Assembly (NCBI GenBank): GCA_963837585.1
Contig: CAWINX010000004.1
Location: 186,001 to 250,000 of the forward strand
Direction: 5' to 3'
DNA: 64,000 bases
Source: CAWINX01 sp963837585
Lineage (GTDB): Bacteria > Actinomycetota > Thermoleophilia > Solirubrobacterales > 70-9
The notes under the pieces: generated by a model
Told to the model about the DNA's origin: nothing
What the model saw: the letters and a program-made list of their open reading frames with translations, nothing else
Databases searched by the model: none
Part shown: positions 32,709 to 41,052 of the stretch, piece by piece
Layout: every line of letters starts with the position of its first letter
Numbering within the stretch: position 1 is the first letter of the stretch
Translations under genes and position numbers: made by a program

Positions 32709-33963
32709 ATGGCTTCGAAACGCCAGATATTCGTCGGAGGCGTGCCGATCGGCGGCGGCGCTCCGGTCGCCGTGCAGACGATGACCAAGACCGAGACCGC
32801 CAACCTGGCGGCGACGATGGAGCAGATCCGCAAGGTCGCCGACGCCGGGGCGGACATCGTGCGGGTCGCGGTTCCCCGTGACGACGACGTCGAGGCGCTG
32901 AAGACGATCGTCAAGGAGTCGCCGATCCCGGTGATCGCCGACATCCACTTCAACCACACGCTGGCGCTGAAGGCGATCGATGCCGGGCGCCCATTGCATC
33001 CGACTCAACCCCGGCAACATCGGCGGTCGCGAGAAAGTCGCCGAGGTCGCGGTGCGGGCCACCGAGGCGGGGGTGCCGATGCGGATCGGCGTCAACTCCG
33101 GCTCGCTTCCCAAACACCTTCACGAGCTGGAGCGCGAGGCGCCGGTCGAAGCGCTGGTCGCCGCCGCGGTCGAGTTCGTCGAGCTGATGGAGGGCCTCGA
33201 CTTCGAGGACTTCAAGGTCTCGATCAAGTCGACCAACGTGCCGAACACGATCGCCGCCAACCGCCTGCTCGCCGAGAAGATCCCCTACCCGCTGCACCTC
33301 GGGATCACCGAGGCGGGGACCAAATGGTCCGGCTCCTTGAAGTCCTCGGTCGGGCTCGGCACCCTGCTCGCCGACGGGATCGGCGACACGATTCGGATCA
33401 GCCTCTCCACCTTCCACGCCGAGGAGGAGGTCAAGGTCGCCTGGGAGATCCTCAAGGCGCTGCAGCTGCGTGAGCGGGGCCCGGTGCTGATCGCCTGCCC
33501 GACCTGCGGCCGCCTCCAGTTCGACATGGACTCGGTGGTCGCCGAGATCGAGCAGCGCCTCGAGGCCTACGCCGAGCCGGTCGAGGTCGCCGTGCTCGGC
33601 TGCGCGGTGAACGGGATCGGCGAGGCGAGCCACGCCGACTTCGGCATCGCCGGCGCCAAGAACGAGGGCCTGATCTTCGCCGGCGGCAAACCGCTGCGAA
33701 AGGTGCCGCAGGCCAAGCTGGTCGACACCCTTTTCGACGAGATAGACAAATCGCTGGATCGCGGCGCGGTCGAGTTCGACGAGGCGGAGTCGCGCGAGGG
33801 CGCCGAGTGGGTTGCCAGGATCGAGGCGGAAAACGCCGGCGACCTGACCCCGGAGAAGATCGCCCAGATGGAGCACGAGGCCGCACAGCAGGGCGAATCC
33901 GACCGGGTGCTGCTCGACGAAGAGGCATCGCCGACCGCGGGACGTCGGTTCACCAGGGCCTGA
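32709..33963 (+). CDS. ispG: 4-hydroxy-3-methylbut-2-enyl diphosphate synthase, frameshifted
   Basis: IspG converts MEcPP to HMBPP using a 4Fe-4S cluster. The TIM-barrel half (QTMTKTETAN, PVIADIHFN) and the rest (CIRLNPGNIGG, LHLGITEAGT, cluster cysteines in ACPTCGR and LGCAVNGIGE) are in two frames. An extra G at 32985-32987 explains the break; without it the join reads IDAGAHCIRLNPG. The C-terminus is extended by about 40 acidic residues. Confidence 0.95.
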
Positions 33964-34003
33964 GCGCGCAGGGCCTGCCGGGAGCAGCGGATAGGTTTCC
34001 CGC

Positions 34004-35261
34004 GTGACCCGATTCAGCGAAACACTGCTGCCGACGCTGAAGGACCCGCCCGCCGATGCGGAGGCGCTTGTCGCACAAGCTGATGGTGAGGGCGGGGTTG
34101 ATCCGCCAGTTCGGGGCCGGGCTATGGACGTATCTGCCGGCCGGGTGGCGGGCGCACCGCAAGGTCGAGGCGATCATCCGCGAGGAGATGGAGGCGATCG
34201 GCTGCCAGGAGATGCTGATGCCCGTGCTGCAGCCGGCGGAGCCCTGGGAGGTGACGGGGCGAATCGAGATCGAGGAGATGTTCAAGCTCGAGGACCGCAA
34301 GGGCTCGCCGCTCGTGTTGGCGATGACCCATGAGGAGTGCATCACCCACCACATCGCCCGCGAGGTCCGCTCCTACCGCGACCTGCCGTTGATGCTCTTC
34401 CAGATCCAGACCAAGGAGCGCGACGAGCCGCGGCCGCGGGCCGGGGTGCTGCGGACCCGCGAGTTCACGATGAAGGACGCCTATTCGTTCGACCGCGACG
34501 AGGAGGGGCTGGCGCGCTCCTACGAGCTCCAGGTCGGCGCCTACGCGCGGATCTTCGACCGCTGCGGGCTCGACTGGCACCGCGTCGCCTCCGACGTCGG
34601 GATGATGGGCGGCTCCGGCGCCGACGAGTACATGGCCCCCTGCGCGGCCGGCGAGGACGAGATCGCCCTCGCCCCGGACTTCGCCGCCAACGTCGAGGTG
34701 ACCGAGCTGCGCGGCGGCGACCCCGGCCCCAACGGCGGCACGGTCGAGGTTGTCCCGGCGATCGAGATCGGCAACATCTTCAAGCTCGGCACCCGCTACT
34801 CGGAGCCGCTCGGCGCCACCTTCCTCGACGAGCAGGGGGCCGAACGCCCGATCGTGATGGGCAGCTACGGAATCGGGCCCGCCCGCGTGGTCGCCGCGGC
34901 GATCGAGCAGGGGGCCGACGAGCGGGGCATCGTCTGGCCGAAGGCGCTGGCGCCGTGGCAGGTCCACCTCGTCTCCCTGGCGAAGGCGGGCGAGCCCGAG
35001 CGCGAGGTCGCCGACCGCCTCTACGACGATCTGCGCGCCGCCGGCGTCGAGGTCCTCTACGACGATCGCAACGCCGGAGCGGGGGAGAAGCTGACCGACG
35101 CCGAGCTGCTCGGCTGCCCGCTGCGGATCGTGGTCGGACGCAAGGGTCTTGCCGACGGCGTCGTCGAGGCTGTCGAACGCGCGAGTGGCGCCGAGCACCG
35201 CCTGCCCGTGGAGGACGCCGCCGGCCGCGCGCCGGCTGTCCTCCAAGGCATCGATGGCTGA
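34004..35261 (+). CDS. proS: Prolyl-tRNA synthetase lacking the editing insertion, frameshifted near the start
   Basis: This class II synthetase charges tRNA-Pro. The first 22 residues (TRFSETLLPTLKDPPADAEAL) and the rest (SHKLMVRAGLIRQFGAGLW onward) are joined by removing one T at 34068-34069. Motif 2 (RTREFTMKDAYSF), motif 3 (MGSYGIGPARVVAAAIEQ) and the anticodon domain are intact. Between motifs 2 and 3 the INS domain of about 180 residues that hydrolyses Ala-tRNA-Pro in most bacterial enzymes is missing. About 420 residues in total against about 570. Confidence 0.94.
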
Positions 35262-35910
35262 CACCGCGCCCTTCGGGCGCGGACGCCTGCGCCGCCTTTT
35301 CGGCCTCGACCGCAGCGCGCCGCCTCCGCCGCGAACCCGCAAGGGTGAACCGCTGCGGCCCTGGACGATCCCCAACCTGGTCGGCTACGCCCGCCTCGCG
35401 GCGATCCCGATCTTCCTCTGGCTCGCCTTCGACTCCGGGGATGGGCGCTCGGCCCCGGCGGCGATCCTCTTCTGGCTGATCGCGGCGGGGGACTACCTGG
35501 ACGGCTTCCTCGCTCGCGTCACCGGCCAGTACAGCCGCATGGGCGCCCTGCTCGACCCACTCGTCGACCGCCTGACGATCCTCTCCGGAGCCGTCGTCTG
35601 CTGGCACTTCGAGCTGTTGCCTCGCTGGGCGCTCGCCCTGCTCGTCGCCCGCGAGGTGGTGATGCTCTTCCTTGCCCAGTACGGGCTCCGCCACGGCGTC
35701 GACATCAAGGTCAACTGGCCGGGGAGGATCTCCGTCTTCCCGATCATGGGGGGGATCTTCTTCGCGATGGTCTTCGCCGGCTGGGTCCCGGCCGCGTTGC
35801 TGATCGTCGGGGTCGCCCTGGCGATCGTCGCCACGGTCCTCTACGCGCGCGAGGGCCTGCGGGCGGTCAGGGCGACGAAGGCCCTGCAAGCGAAGCCTCA
35901 TTCTCCATAA
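35254..35910 (+). CDS. pgsA: CDP-diacylglycerol-glycerol-3-phosphate 3-phosphatidyltransferase family
   Basis: This 218-residue membrane protein carries the full CDP-alcohol phosphatidyltransferase motif, from DGFLAR to GALLDPLVDR, with the four aspartates. Several hydrophobic helices follow. It probably forms phosphatidylglycerophosphate, though the exact alcohol acceptor is not proven. The ATG at 35254 overlaps the proS stop by eight bases. A basic 30-residue N-terminus precedes the first helix. Confidence 0.9.
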   Translation: MADTAPFGRGRLRRLFGLDRSAPPPPRTRKGEPLRPWTIPNLVGYARLAAIPIFLWLAFDSGDGRSAPAAILFWLIAAGDYLDGFLARVTGQYSRMGALLDPLVDRLTILSGAVVCWHFELLPRWALALLVAREVVMLFLAQYGLRHGVDIKVNWPGRISVFPIMGGIFFAMVFAGWVPAALLIVGVALAIVATVLYAREGLRAVRATKALQAKPHSP

Positions 35911-35913
35911 ACC

Positions 35914-35955
35914 TTCAACCTTCAGTTGAACCTTCGGGCAACGGCGACCTATAAT
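35914..35955 (+). promoter_or_regulatory. Sigma-A-type promoter with overlapping inverted repeat
   Basis: TTGAAC at 35926-35931 and a perfect TATAAT at 35950-35955 are separated by 18 bases. The inverted repeat TTCAAC-CTTCA-GTTGAA (35914-35930) covers the -35 box and looks like an operator. It drives the RsiG-like, FHA and MerR genes. The MerR-family protein encoded just downstream is a candidate regulator; that is inference. Confidence 0.7.
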
Positions 35956-35990
35956 CGACCCAGAGGCGCAACCCCGAGGCAAGGAGCGAG

Positions 35991-36257
35991 ATGGAGGACA
36001 CATTCCCCGATCTGGGCTCCCTCAGCGATAAAGAGCTGAAGGACCTGATCGAAAAGCTCACCGAAGAGGAGAACGAGATCTCCTACAAGAGGCGTGTCCT
36101 GCACGGCAAGATCGACATCCTCCGCGCCGAGCTGGTCAACCGGCTGCGCCAGAAGCGCGAGCGTGGCGACTCGTTGATCTCCGGCGACGACGTTCGCCAG
36201 CTGACCGAGATCCTCGCCGGCAAGGCTCGCCCCGTGGAGGACGAGCCGGGCGCCTGA
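35991..36257 (+). CDS. RsiG-like small coiled-coil protein (possible c-di-GMP-responsive anti-sigma factor)
   Basis: An 88-residue, almost wholly helical protein. Residues 27-42 give E27-x3-S31-x2-R34-x3-H38-x3-D42. The c-di-GMP signature described for RsiG of Streptomyces and Rubrobacter is E-x3-S-x2-R-x3-Q-x3-D, so only the Gln is changed, to His. RsiG binds the sigma factor WhiG when loaded with c-di-GMP. One copy of the motif suggests a homodimer, as reported for Rubrobacter. No sigma factor lies in the window. AAGGAG precedes the ATG by four bases. Confidence 0.75.
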   Translation: MEDTFPDLGSLSDKELKDLIEKLTEEENEISYKRRVLHGKIDILRAELVNRLRQKRERGDSLISGDDVRQLTEILAGKARPVEDEPGA

Positions 36258-36278
36258 GCGCCGACGGCGACGATTCAG

Positions 36279-36749
36279 ATGGCTGTTCACTGCCCCGAAT
36301 GCGGCTTCGTCAACCCCGAGGGCGCCAATTACTGTCAGAAGTGCGGCGCCTACCTCGGCCGGACCGAGGGCGGGGAGGACCCGACCACGATGACCTATAC
36401 CGTCGACGAGACCGGCGACATGCAGCCGGTCGACATCGACGACGTCGTCGATGAGGCGGGCGCGGCGCTGGTCATCCGCTCCGGCGGCGGCCGCGCGGGG
36501 GAGAGCTTCACGGTCACCGAGGACCGGATCAGCATCGGCCGCAGCCCCGACGCCGGCGTCTTCCTCGACGACGTCACCGTCTCCCGCAACCACGCGCTGC
36601 TGGTCCGCCGTCGCGACGGCCTCTACATCGACGACCTCGGCTCGCTCAACGGCACCTACGTCAATCGGCGCCGGATCGAGTCGCACCGCCTCGCCGACGG
36701 CGATGAGATCCAGGTCGGCAAGTACAAGCTCAGTTACCTGGAGAAATAG
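36279..36749 (+). CDS. Zinc-ribbon and FHA domain protein (GarA/OdhI-like)
   Basis: A 156-residue protein. Cys5, Cys8, Cys19 and Cys22 form a zinc ribbon. A Thr-containing segment (DPTTMTY, residues 34-40) and an acidic linker follow. The FHA domain (about 75-152) has phosphothreonine-binding residues in SIGRSPDAG, SRNHALL and SLNGTYVN. In mycobacteria GarA, followed by the MerR gene Rv1828, controls 2-oxoglutarate metabolism through phosphorylation of its N-terminal Thr. The same FHA-MerR pairing is seen here. Confidence 0.88.
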   Translation: MAVHCPECGFVNPEGANYCQKCGAYLGRTEGGEDPTTMTYTVDETGDMQPVDIDDVVDEAGAALVIRSGGGRAGESFTVTEDRISIGRSPDAGVFLDDVTVSRNHALLVRRRDGLYIDDLGSLNGTYVNRRRIESHRLADGDEIQVGKYKLSYLEK

Positions 36750-36751
36750 CG

Positions 36752-37501
36752 ATGGCCGTCTCCGAAAAAGGGATTCGGCCGCCCGAGTCGGCCAGCCGGC
36801 CTCGCAAGGCGCTGACGATCGGCGCCGTCTGCAAGATCCTCCAGAGCGAATTCGACGATGTCTCGATCTCGAAGATTCGCTACCTCGAAGACCAGAAGCT
36901 GCTGACTCCGCGTCGCACCTCAGGCGGCTACCGCCTCTACAGCCAGTCCGACGTAGAGCGACTGCGGACGATCCTGCGCCTCCAGCGCGATGAGTTCCTG
37001 CCGCTGCGGGTGATCCGCCAGGAGCTCGCCGCGGGCGGCGACATCGACCTCGGCGGTGGGGGCGGCGAGAAGCGCCCCTCCGGCTCGGCGGTGCGGAGGG
37101 CGATCCTGGTCACCACCTCCAGCGCCTACCTCACCCTCGACGAGGTCGTCGAGGAGACCGGCGCTCGCGAGGAGCTGATCTCCGAGCTCGAGAACTTCGG
37201 CATCGTCCAGCCCGAGAAACGCGACGGCAAGACGGTCTACGACGAGACCGACCGCGAGATCGTGCGGGCGGCCAACGAGCTCTCGCGGGTGGGCGTGGGG
37301 GCTCGCAACCTGCGCATCTTCCGCTCCTCGGCCGACCGCGAGGCCAACCTGCTGGAGGCGCTGCTCGGCCCCTCGCTGCGCTCGCGCAACCCGGAGCGCC
37401 GCAAGGAGGCGCTGCAGAGCCTCGAGAGCCTGGCCGCCACCGTCAGCCACCTCAAGCACCTGTTGCTGGTCCGGGACCTTCGCCGCCTCGCCGGCGACTG
37501 A
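36752..37501 (+). CDS. MerR-family transcriptional regulator (Rv1828-like)
   Basis: A 249-residue protein. The winged HTH (about residues 20-92) carries ISKIRYLEDQKLLTP and RTSGGYRLYSQSDVERL. No metal-binding cysteines follow; instead there is a second helical region with a TLDEVVEETGA segment. This matches the Rv1828 group located next to garA. The start lies two bases after the FHA stop, so the two are probably co-translated. The target is unknown. Confidence 0.85.
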   Translation: MAVSEKGIRPPESASRPRKALTIGAVCKILQSEFDDVSISKIRYLEDQKLLTPRRTSGGYRLYSQSDVERLRTILRLQRDEFLPLRVIRQELAAGGDIDLGGGGGEKRPSGSAVRRAILVTTSSAYLTLDEVVEETGAREELISELENFGIVQPEKRDGKTVYDETDREIVRAANELSRVGVGARNLRIFRSSADREANLLEALLGPSLRSRNPERRKEALQSLESLAATVSHLKHLLLVRDLRRLAGD

Positions 37502-37512
37502 CGGGCTCCCGC

Positions 37513-37977
37513 GTGCCCAGAGTCACCCGCCGACGCTCGATCGCGGCCCCCGTCGGCGAGGTCTGGTCGCTCGTCTCCGACCCCTACAGCCTGCCGCGCT
37601 GGTGGCCGCGAACCAGCCGGGTCGAGAGCGTCGAGAAGACCAAGGCGGGCCGGCGCAGCCAGTGGACCAAGGTGCTGGAGACGGCCGAAGGAAGGGGGGT
37701 GCGCGCCGACTTTCGCTGCATCAGCTCCGCCGAGCGGGAGCGCTACGTCTGGGAGCAGCAGCTCCCCGGAACGCCCTTCGCCAAGCATCTGCGCAGCTCA
37801 GGGGTGGAGATTCGCCTGCGTCCCGAGGGTGAGGAAACGGAGGTGACGCTCGCCTCCAAGCAGGTCCTGCGCGGGATGTCGCGGCTCGGCTCGCTATGGA
37901 TGCGGAGCGGACAGGGCGCAATCCTCGACGAGGCGCTGGACGGCCTGGACCGCGCCCTAACCGGGGGCGCAAAGTGA
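37513..37977 (+). CDS. SRPBCC-fold protein
   Basis: A 154-residue polyketide cyclase/START-like protein. It starts at GTG 37513 with the typical RRRSIAAPVGEVWSLVSDP. RWWPRTSRVESVE follows, then a late helix ending LDRALTG. Such folds bind hydrophobic ligands; no catalytic residues can be assigned. It closes the RsiG-FHA-MerR run 11 bases after the MerR gene. Confidence 0.8.
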   Translation: MPRVTRRRSIAAPVGEVWSLVSDPYSLPRWWPRTSRVESVEKTKAGRRSQWTKVLETAEGRGVRADFRCISSAERERYVWEQQLPGTPFAKHLRSSGVEIRLRPEGEETEVTLASKQVLRGMSRLGSLWMRSGQGAILDEALDGLDRALTGGAK

Positions 37978-37978
37978 C

Positions 37979-38024
37979 CGCTGTCGGATTTACCCGCCCC
38001 CAGGCACGGGTAAATCCGACAGCG
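37979..38024. repeat. Perfect 18-bp inverted repeat
   Basis: Arms 37979-37996 and 38007-38024 are exactly complementary around a 10-nt loop. It begins directly after the SRPBCC stop codon. No T tract follows on either side, so it is not a classical intrinsic terminator. The stem could act as a bidirectional terminator, an RNA stabiliser, or a dispersed palindromic repeat. From here to 38137 no gene is supported. Confidence 0.9.
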
Positions 38025-38137
38025 AGGATCCTGTAGGCGGATGAAGCCGCGACGGGACACGAGGTGGTGGGGATGGGGGGACCCAGCGGTCGACCCCGGC
38101 CTCGACGACGCCGCGAAGGGGACTCTGCGCGAGCGCG

Positions 38138-39667
38138 TTGGCGATCTCGAGCCCTGCCCCACGCACAGTCGAGTCTGCCGCAGACTTCCCCTTACCTGCT
38201 GCAGTTCCGCTGCCGGCGGAACTCATCCAGGCGCTCGGCGAGCAGAACGTTTTCACCGGCACGGAGGATCGCCTGCGCCACGCCACCGGCTGCGGCTATG
38301 TCGACCTCGCGCGCCTGCGGAGCGGGACCATCGACGCCGCTCCCGACGCCGTTCTCCTTCCACCGAACGCCGAGGCGGTGCGCCGAGTCCTCGACATATG
38401 CGCCGCCGAGGGCGTCGCGGTCGTCCCCTATGGCGGCGGGACCAGCGTGGTCGGGGGCGTGGCACCGCTGCGCGGTCCCCACGCGCGGCTTGTCAGCCTC
38501 GACCTGGCGCGCCTGCGCGAGGTCGAGGTCGACGAGCGCTCGCTGACCGCCCGCCTCGGCGCCGGCCTGCGCGGCCCCGAGGCGGAGGCGGCCCTGGGGG
38601 AGAACGGCTTCACCCTCGGCCACTTTCCGCAGTCCTTCGAGTACGCGACGATCGGCGGCTTCGCCGCCACCCGCTCTGCCGGGCAGGCATCGAGCGGCTA
38701 CGGCCGCTTCGACGCCCTGGTCAGCTCGATCCGCCTCATCTCCCCGGCCGGGGAGATGCGCACGCTGGAGACGCCGCACACCGCGGCGGGGCCGGCGTTG
38801 CGCGAGCTCATCGTCGGCTCGGAGGGCGTTCTCGGGGTGATCCCGGAGGCGACGGTGCGAATCCGCCCGAAGCCCGCGGTGCGTCGCTACGAGGCCTGGA
38901 TCGCCGAGAGCTTCGAGGCGGGCGCCGAGATCGTCCGCGCGTTGGCGCAGGGGCCTGGGCTTCCCGACGTGATCCGGATCTCCGACGAAGAGGAGACGGA
39001 GGTGTCGCTCGCTCTCTCTGGGCCGAAGGGCCTCGCCGGGACGCTCTTCGACGGCTATCTGGGGTTGCGCGGCAAGCGCGACGGTTGCCTGATCGTGGTC
39101 GGCCTCGAGGGAGACGACGAGTCGGTCGCGCGGCGTCGCGCCCTGGCGGTACGCGCCCTGCGCGCCGGCGGCGCCGCCTACCTCGGCCAGGGGGCAGGTC
39201 GATCCTGGGAACACGGCCGCTTCGAGGGGCCGTACCTGCGCGACGCGCTGATGGACGCCGGGGCGATGGTCGAGACGCTGGAGACGTCGCACACCTGGGC
39301 CCGGCTCGGTGAGCTACACGAGGCGGTCGGCGCGGCGATCCGCGACACCCTCACCGCCCAGGGCACCCCGGGCATCGTCATGTGCCACCTCTCCCACGCC
39401 TACGCCGACGGCGCCTCCCTCTACTTCACCTTCATCGCCCGCGCCCGCCGCGGCGAGGAGGTCGAGCAATGGCGCGCGGTGAAGCACGCCGCCTGCGAGG
39501 CGATCGTCGCCACCGGCGGCACGATCACCCACCACCACGCGGTCGGCCGCGACCACGCCCCCTACATGAAGGCCGAGGTGGGGGAGACGGGCCTGGAGTC
39601 CCTGCGGGCGGTCAAGGAGCGCCTCGACCCCGCCGGGATCATGAATCCGGGGAAGCTGCTTCCCTAG
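38138..39667 (+). CDS. FAD-binding oxidase, alkyldihydroxyacetonephosphate synthase-like
   Basis: A 509-residue FAD-linked oxidase. The PCMH FAD-binding domain has PYGGGTSVVGG and TIGGFAATRSAG. The C-terminal domain has CHLSHAYADGASLYFTF and THHHAVGRDHAPYM, both close to alkylglycerone-phosphate synthase, the ether-bond-forming enzyme of ether lipid synthesis. D-lactate or glycolate dehydrogenases are less likely because the HHH motif is present. The TTG start is uncertain. It overlaps the convergent gene by four bases. Confidence 0.85.
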   Translation: MAISSPAPRTVESAADFPLPAAVPLPAELIQALGEQNVFTGTEDRLRHATGCGYVDLARLRSGTIDAAPDAVLLPPNAEAVRRVLDICAAEGVAVVPYGGGTSVVGGVAPLRGPHARLVSLDLARLREVEVDERSLTARLGAGLRGPEAEAALGENGFTLGHFPQSFEYATIGGFAATRSAGQASSGYGRFDALVSSIRLISPAGEMRTLETPHTAAGPALRELIVGSEGVLGVIPEATVRIRPKPAVRRYEAWIAESFEAGAEIVRALAQGPGLPDVIRISDEEETEVSLALSGPKGLAGTLFDGYLGLRGKRDGCLIVVGLEGDDESVARRRALAVRALRAGGAAYLGQGAGRSWEHGRFEGPYLRDALMDAGAMVETLETSHTWARLGELHEAVGAAIRDTLTAQGTPGIVMCHLSHAYADGASLYFTFIARARRGEEVEQWRAVKHAACEAIVATGGTITHHHAVGRDHAPYMKAEVGETGLESLRAVKERLDPAGIMNPGKLLP

Positions 39668-40593
39668 CCCGAAGCGGGTTTGACGCCCGGGCCGGTGATC
39701 TTGCCGCGGAGGACGTCGGTGCCGGCGTAGCGCGGCAGGCGGTTCTGCTTTTTCGCCTGGGCGACCTCGGTCTTGTAGGCGGCGTCGTCGGTCAGCGAGA
39801 TGTCGATCTGGTTGAAGGCGCCGTTGGCGACGTAGGCGAGCAGTTGGGAGGGGATCGGGAACTGGGCGGCGATCCCCCCGGTCTTGTTGACCTGCACTCC
39901 GCCGATCCGCAGCGAGACTTTCGGCGAGCGGTAGAGCCAGACGGTGTAGGAGTGACCCTGCGGCGAGGGATCGAGGCCTTTTGCGATCACCTCGAGCACG
40001 GCCGTCTTCTTGACGCGTCCGAACAGGGCGCGGCCGGCGGCGTTGCCGCCGTTGACGGGCGCGAGGATCGCCTGGGTGAGGTTCTTGGAGGAGTTGGTGC
40101 TCGAGGCGGTGGTGCTCGTCGTGGTGTCGGTGCTGGAGGCGGACGAGGACGAATCGCTTCCCCCGCCGAACGCCCCGGTGGCGAGCAGGACGATCAGGAT
40201 GAGCACCAGGGCCGCACCGCCGGCGACGATCGCCCAGCCGCGGCTGTCCGAGGGCATCGGAATCCGCGGCGGCTGCGAAGGGGTGGCGGGCTTCGGCGGC
40301 TTGGGTGCAACGACCTTCTCCTCGGCCGGCTCGCTCGGAGGTACTTCGGGCTTCGGGAGAGCCGCAGGCGGTGAGACCTGCGGCTCGGGCTTTTTGGACT
40401 CGGGCTCAGGCTCAGAGATTGGCGTCGGCGCCTCGGCGGCGGTTTCGTCCGCGGCCAGCTGGTCGAGCGCCTCCTTGACCCGGGCACGCACTTCGTCGAC
40501 GCTCAGGCCCATCAGGGCGGCGATGTCCTCGTAGCCCTCGTCGCGCTGCGCAAGCAGCCGGAGCATCGCCCTCTGGTCGTCGGTCAGCGCCAC
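39664..40593 (-). CDS. Single-pass membrane protein with cytoplasmic HTH and extracytoplasmic domain
   Basis: A 309-residue protein. Residues 1-46 form a helix-turn-helix resembling sigma-70 region 4 (DIAALMGLSVDEVRARVKEAL). A Pro/Glu-rich linker (52-115), one membrane helix (about 119-142), a Ser/Thr-rich stretch (145-175) and a beta-rich domain (about 175-305) follow. The outer domain, with HSYTVWLYRSP and NQIDISL, resembles anti-sigma-K-type C-terminal domains. I cannot assign a ligand. Topology suggests transmembrane signalling to DNA or to RNA polymerase. Confidence 0.8.
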   Translation of the reverse strand: MALTDDQRAMLRLLAQRDEGYEDIAALMGLSVDEVRARVKEALDQLAADETAAEAPTPISEPEPESKKPEPQVSPPAALPKPEVPPSEPAEEKVVAPKPPKPATPSQPPRIPMPSDSRGWAIVAGGAALVLILIVLLATGAFGGGSDSSSSASSTDTTTSTTASSTNSSKNLTQAILAPVNGGNAAGRALFGRVKKTAVLEVIAKGLDPSPQGHSYTVWLYRSPKVSLRIGGVQVNKTGGIAAQFPIPSQLLAYVANGAFNQIDISLTDDAAYKTEVAQAKKQNRLPRYAGTDVLRGKITGPGVKPASG

Positions 40594-40641
40594 GGATCGG
40601 GAAGCCTACGGGAGCGGGGGCCCGGGTAGGGTCTGGCCGCA

Positions 40642-41052
40642 ATGGCCGACGATCCCCGCGGACTGCTTTCCCACTTCGACGCCCTTGTCGGGACCGAGTG
40701 GCTCGACGACGATCCCGAGCATGCCCGGGTGCGCGTCCAGATGCGCGACGAGCTGCGCCAGCCGGTCGGCCTCCTGCACGGAGGGGTGCTGTCGACGCTG
40801 GTGGAGAGCATCTGCTCGCGCGCCACAGTGCTGGCCGTGCTGGAGGACGGGATGGCGGCGATGGGGCAGTCGATCAGCGTCAGCTTCATCCGCCCGATCA
40901 CCGAGGGCGCCGCCGAGGTCGAGGCCAGGGCCCGTCACCGCGGCCGCACCACCTGGGTCTGGGACGCCGAGGTCACCGACGATCAGGGCCGCCTCTGCGC
41001 GCTGGCGCAGATGACCATCGCCGTGCGGCCTATCCGCCGAAGCGATTCGTAA
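40642..41052 (+). CDS. PaaI-family hotdog thioesterase
   Basis: A 136-residue single-hotdog protein. The HGGVLSTLVES segment holds the usual catalytic Gly/His/Asp-Glu region, and SISVSFIRPI is the family strand. It would hydrolyse an acyl- or aryl-CoA; the substrate is unknown. It is divergent from the HTH membrane protein gene and overlaps nadE (convergent) by 23 bases. Confidence 0.87.
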   Translation: MADDPRGLLSHFDALVGTEWLDDDPEHARVRVQMRDELRQPVGLLHGGVLSTLVESICSRATVLAVLEDGMAAMGQSISVSFIRPITEGAAEVEARARHRGRTTWVWDAEVTDDQGRLCALAQMTIAVRPIRRSDS

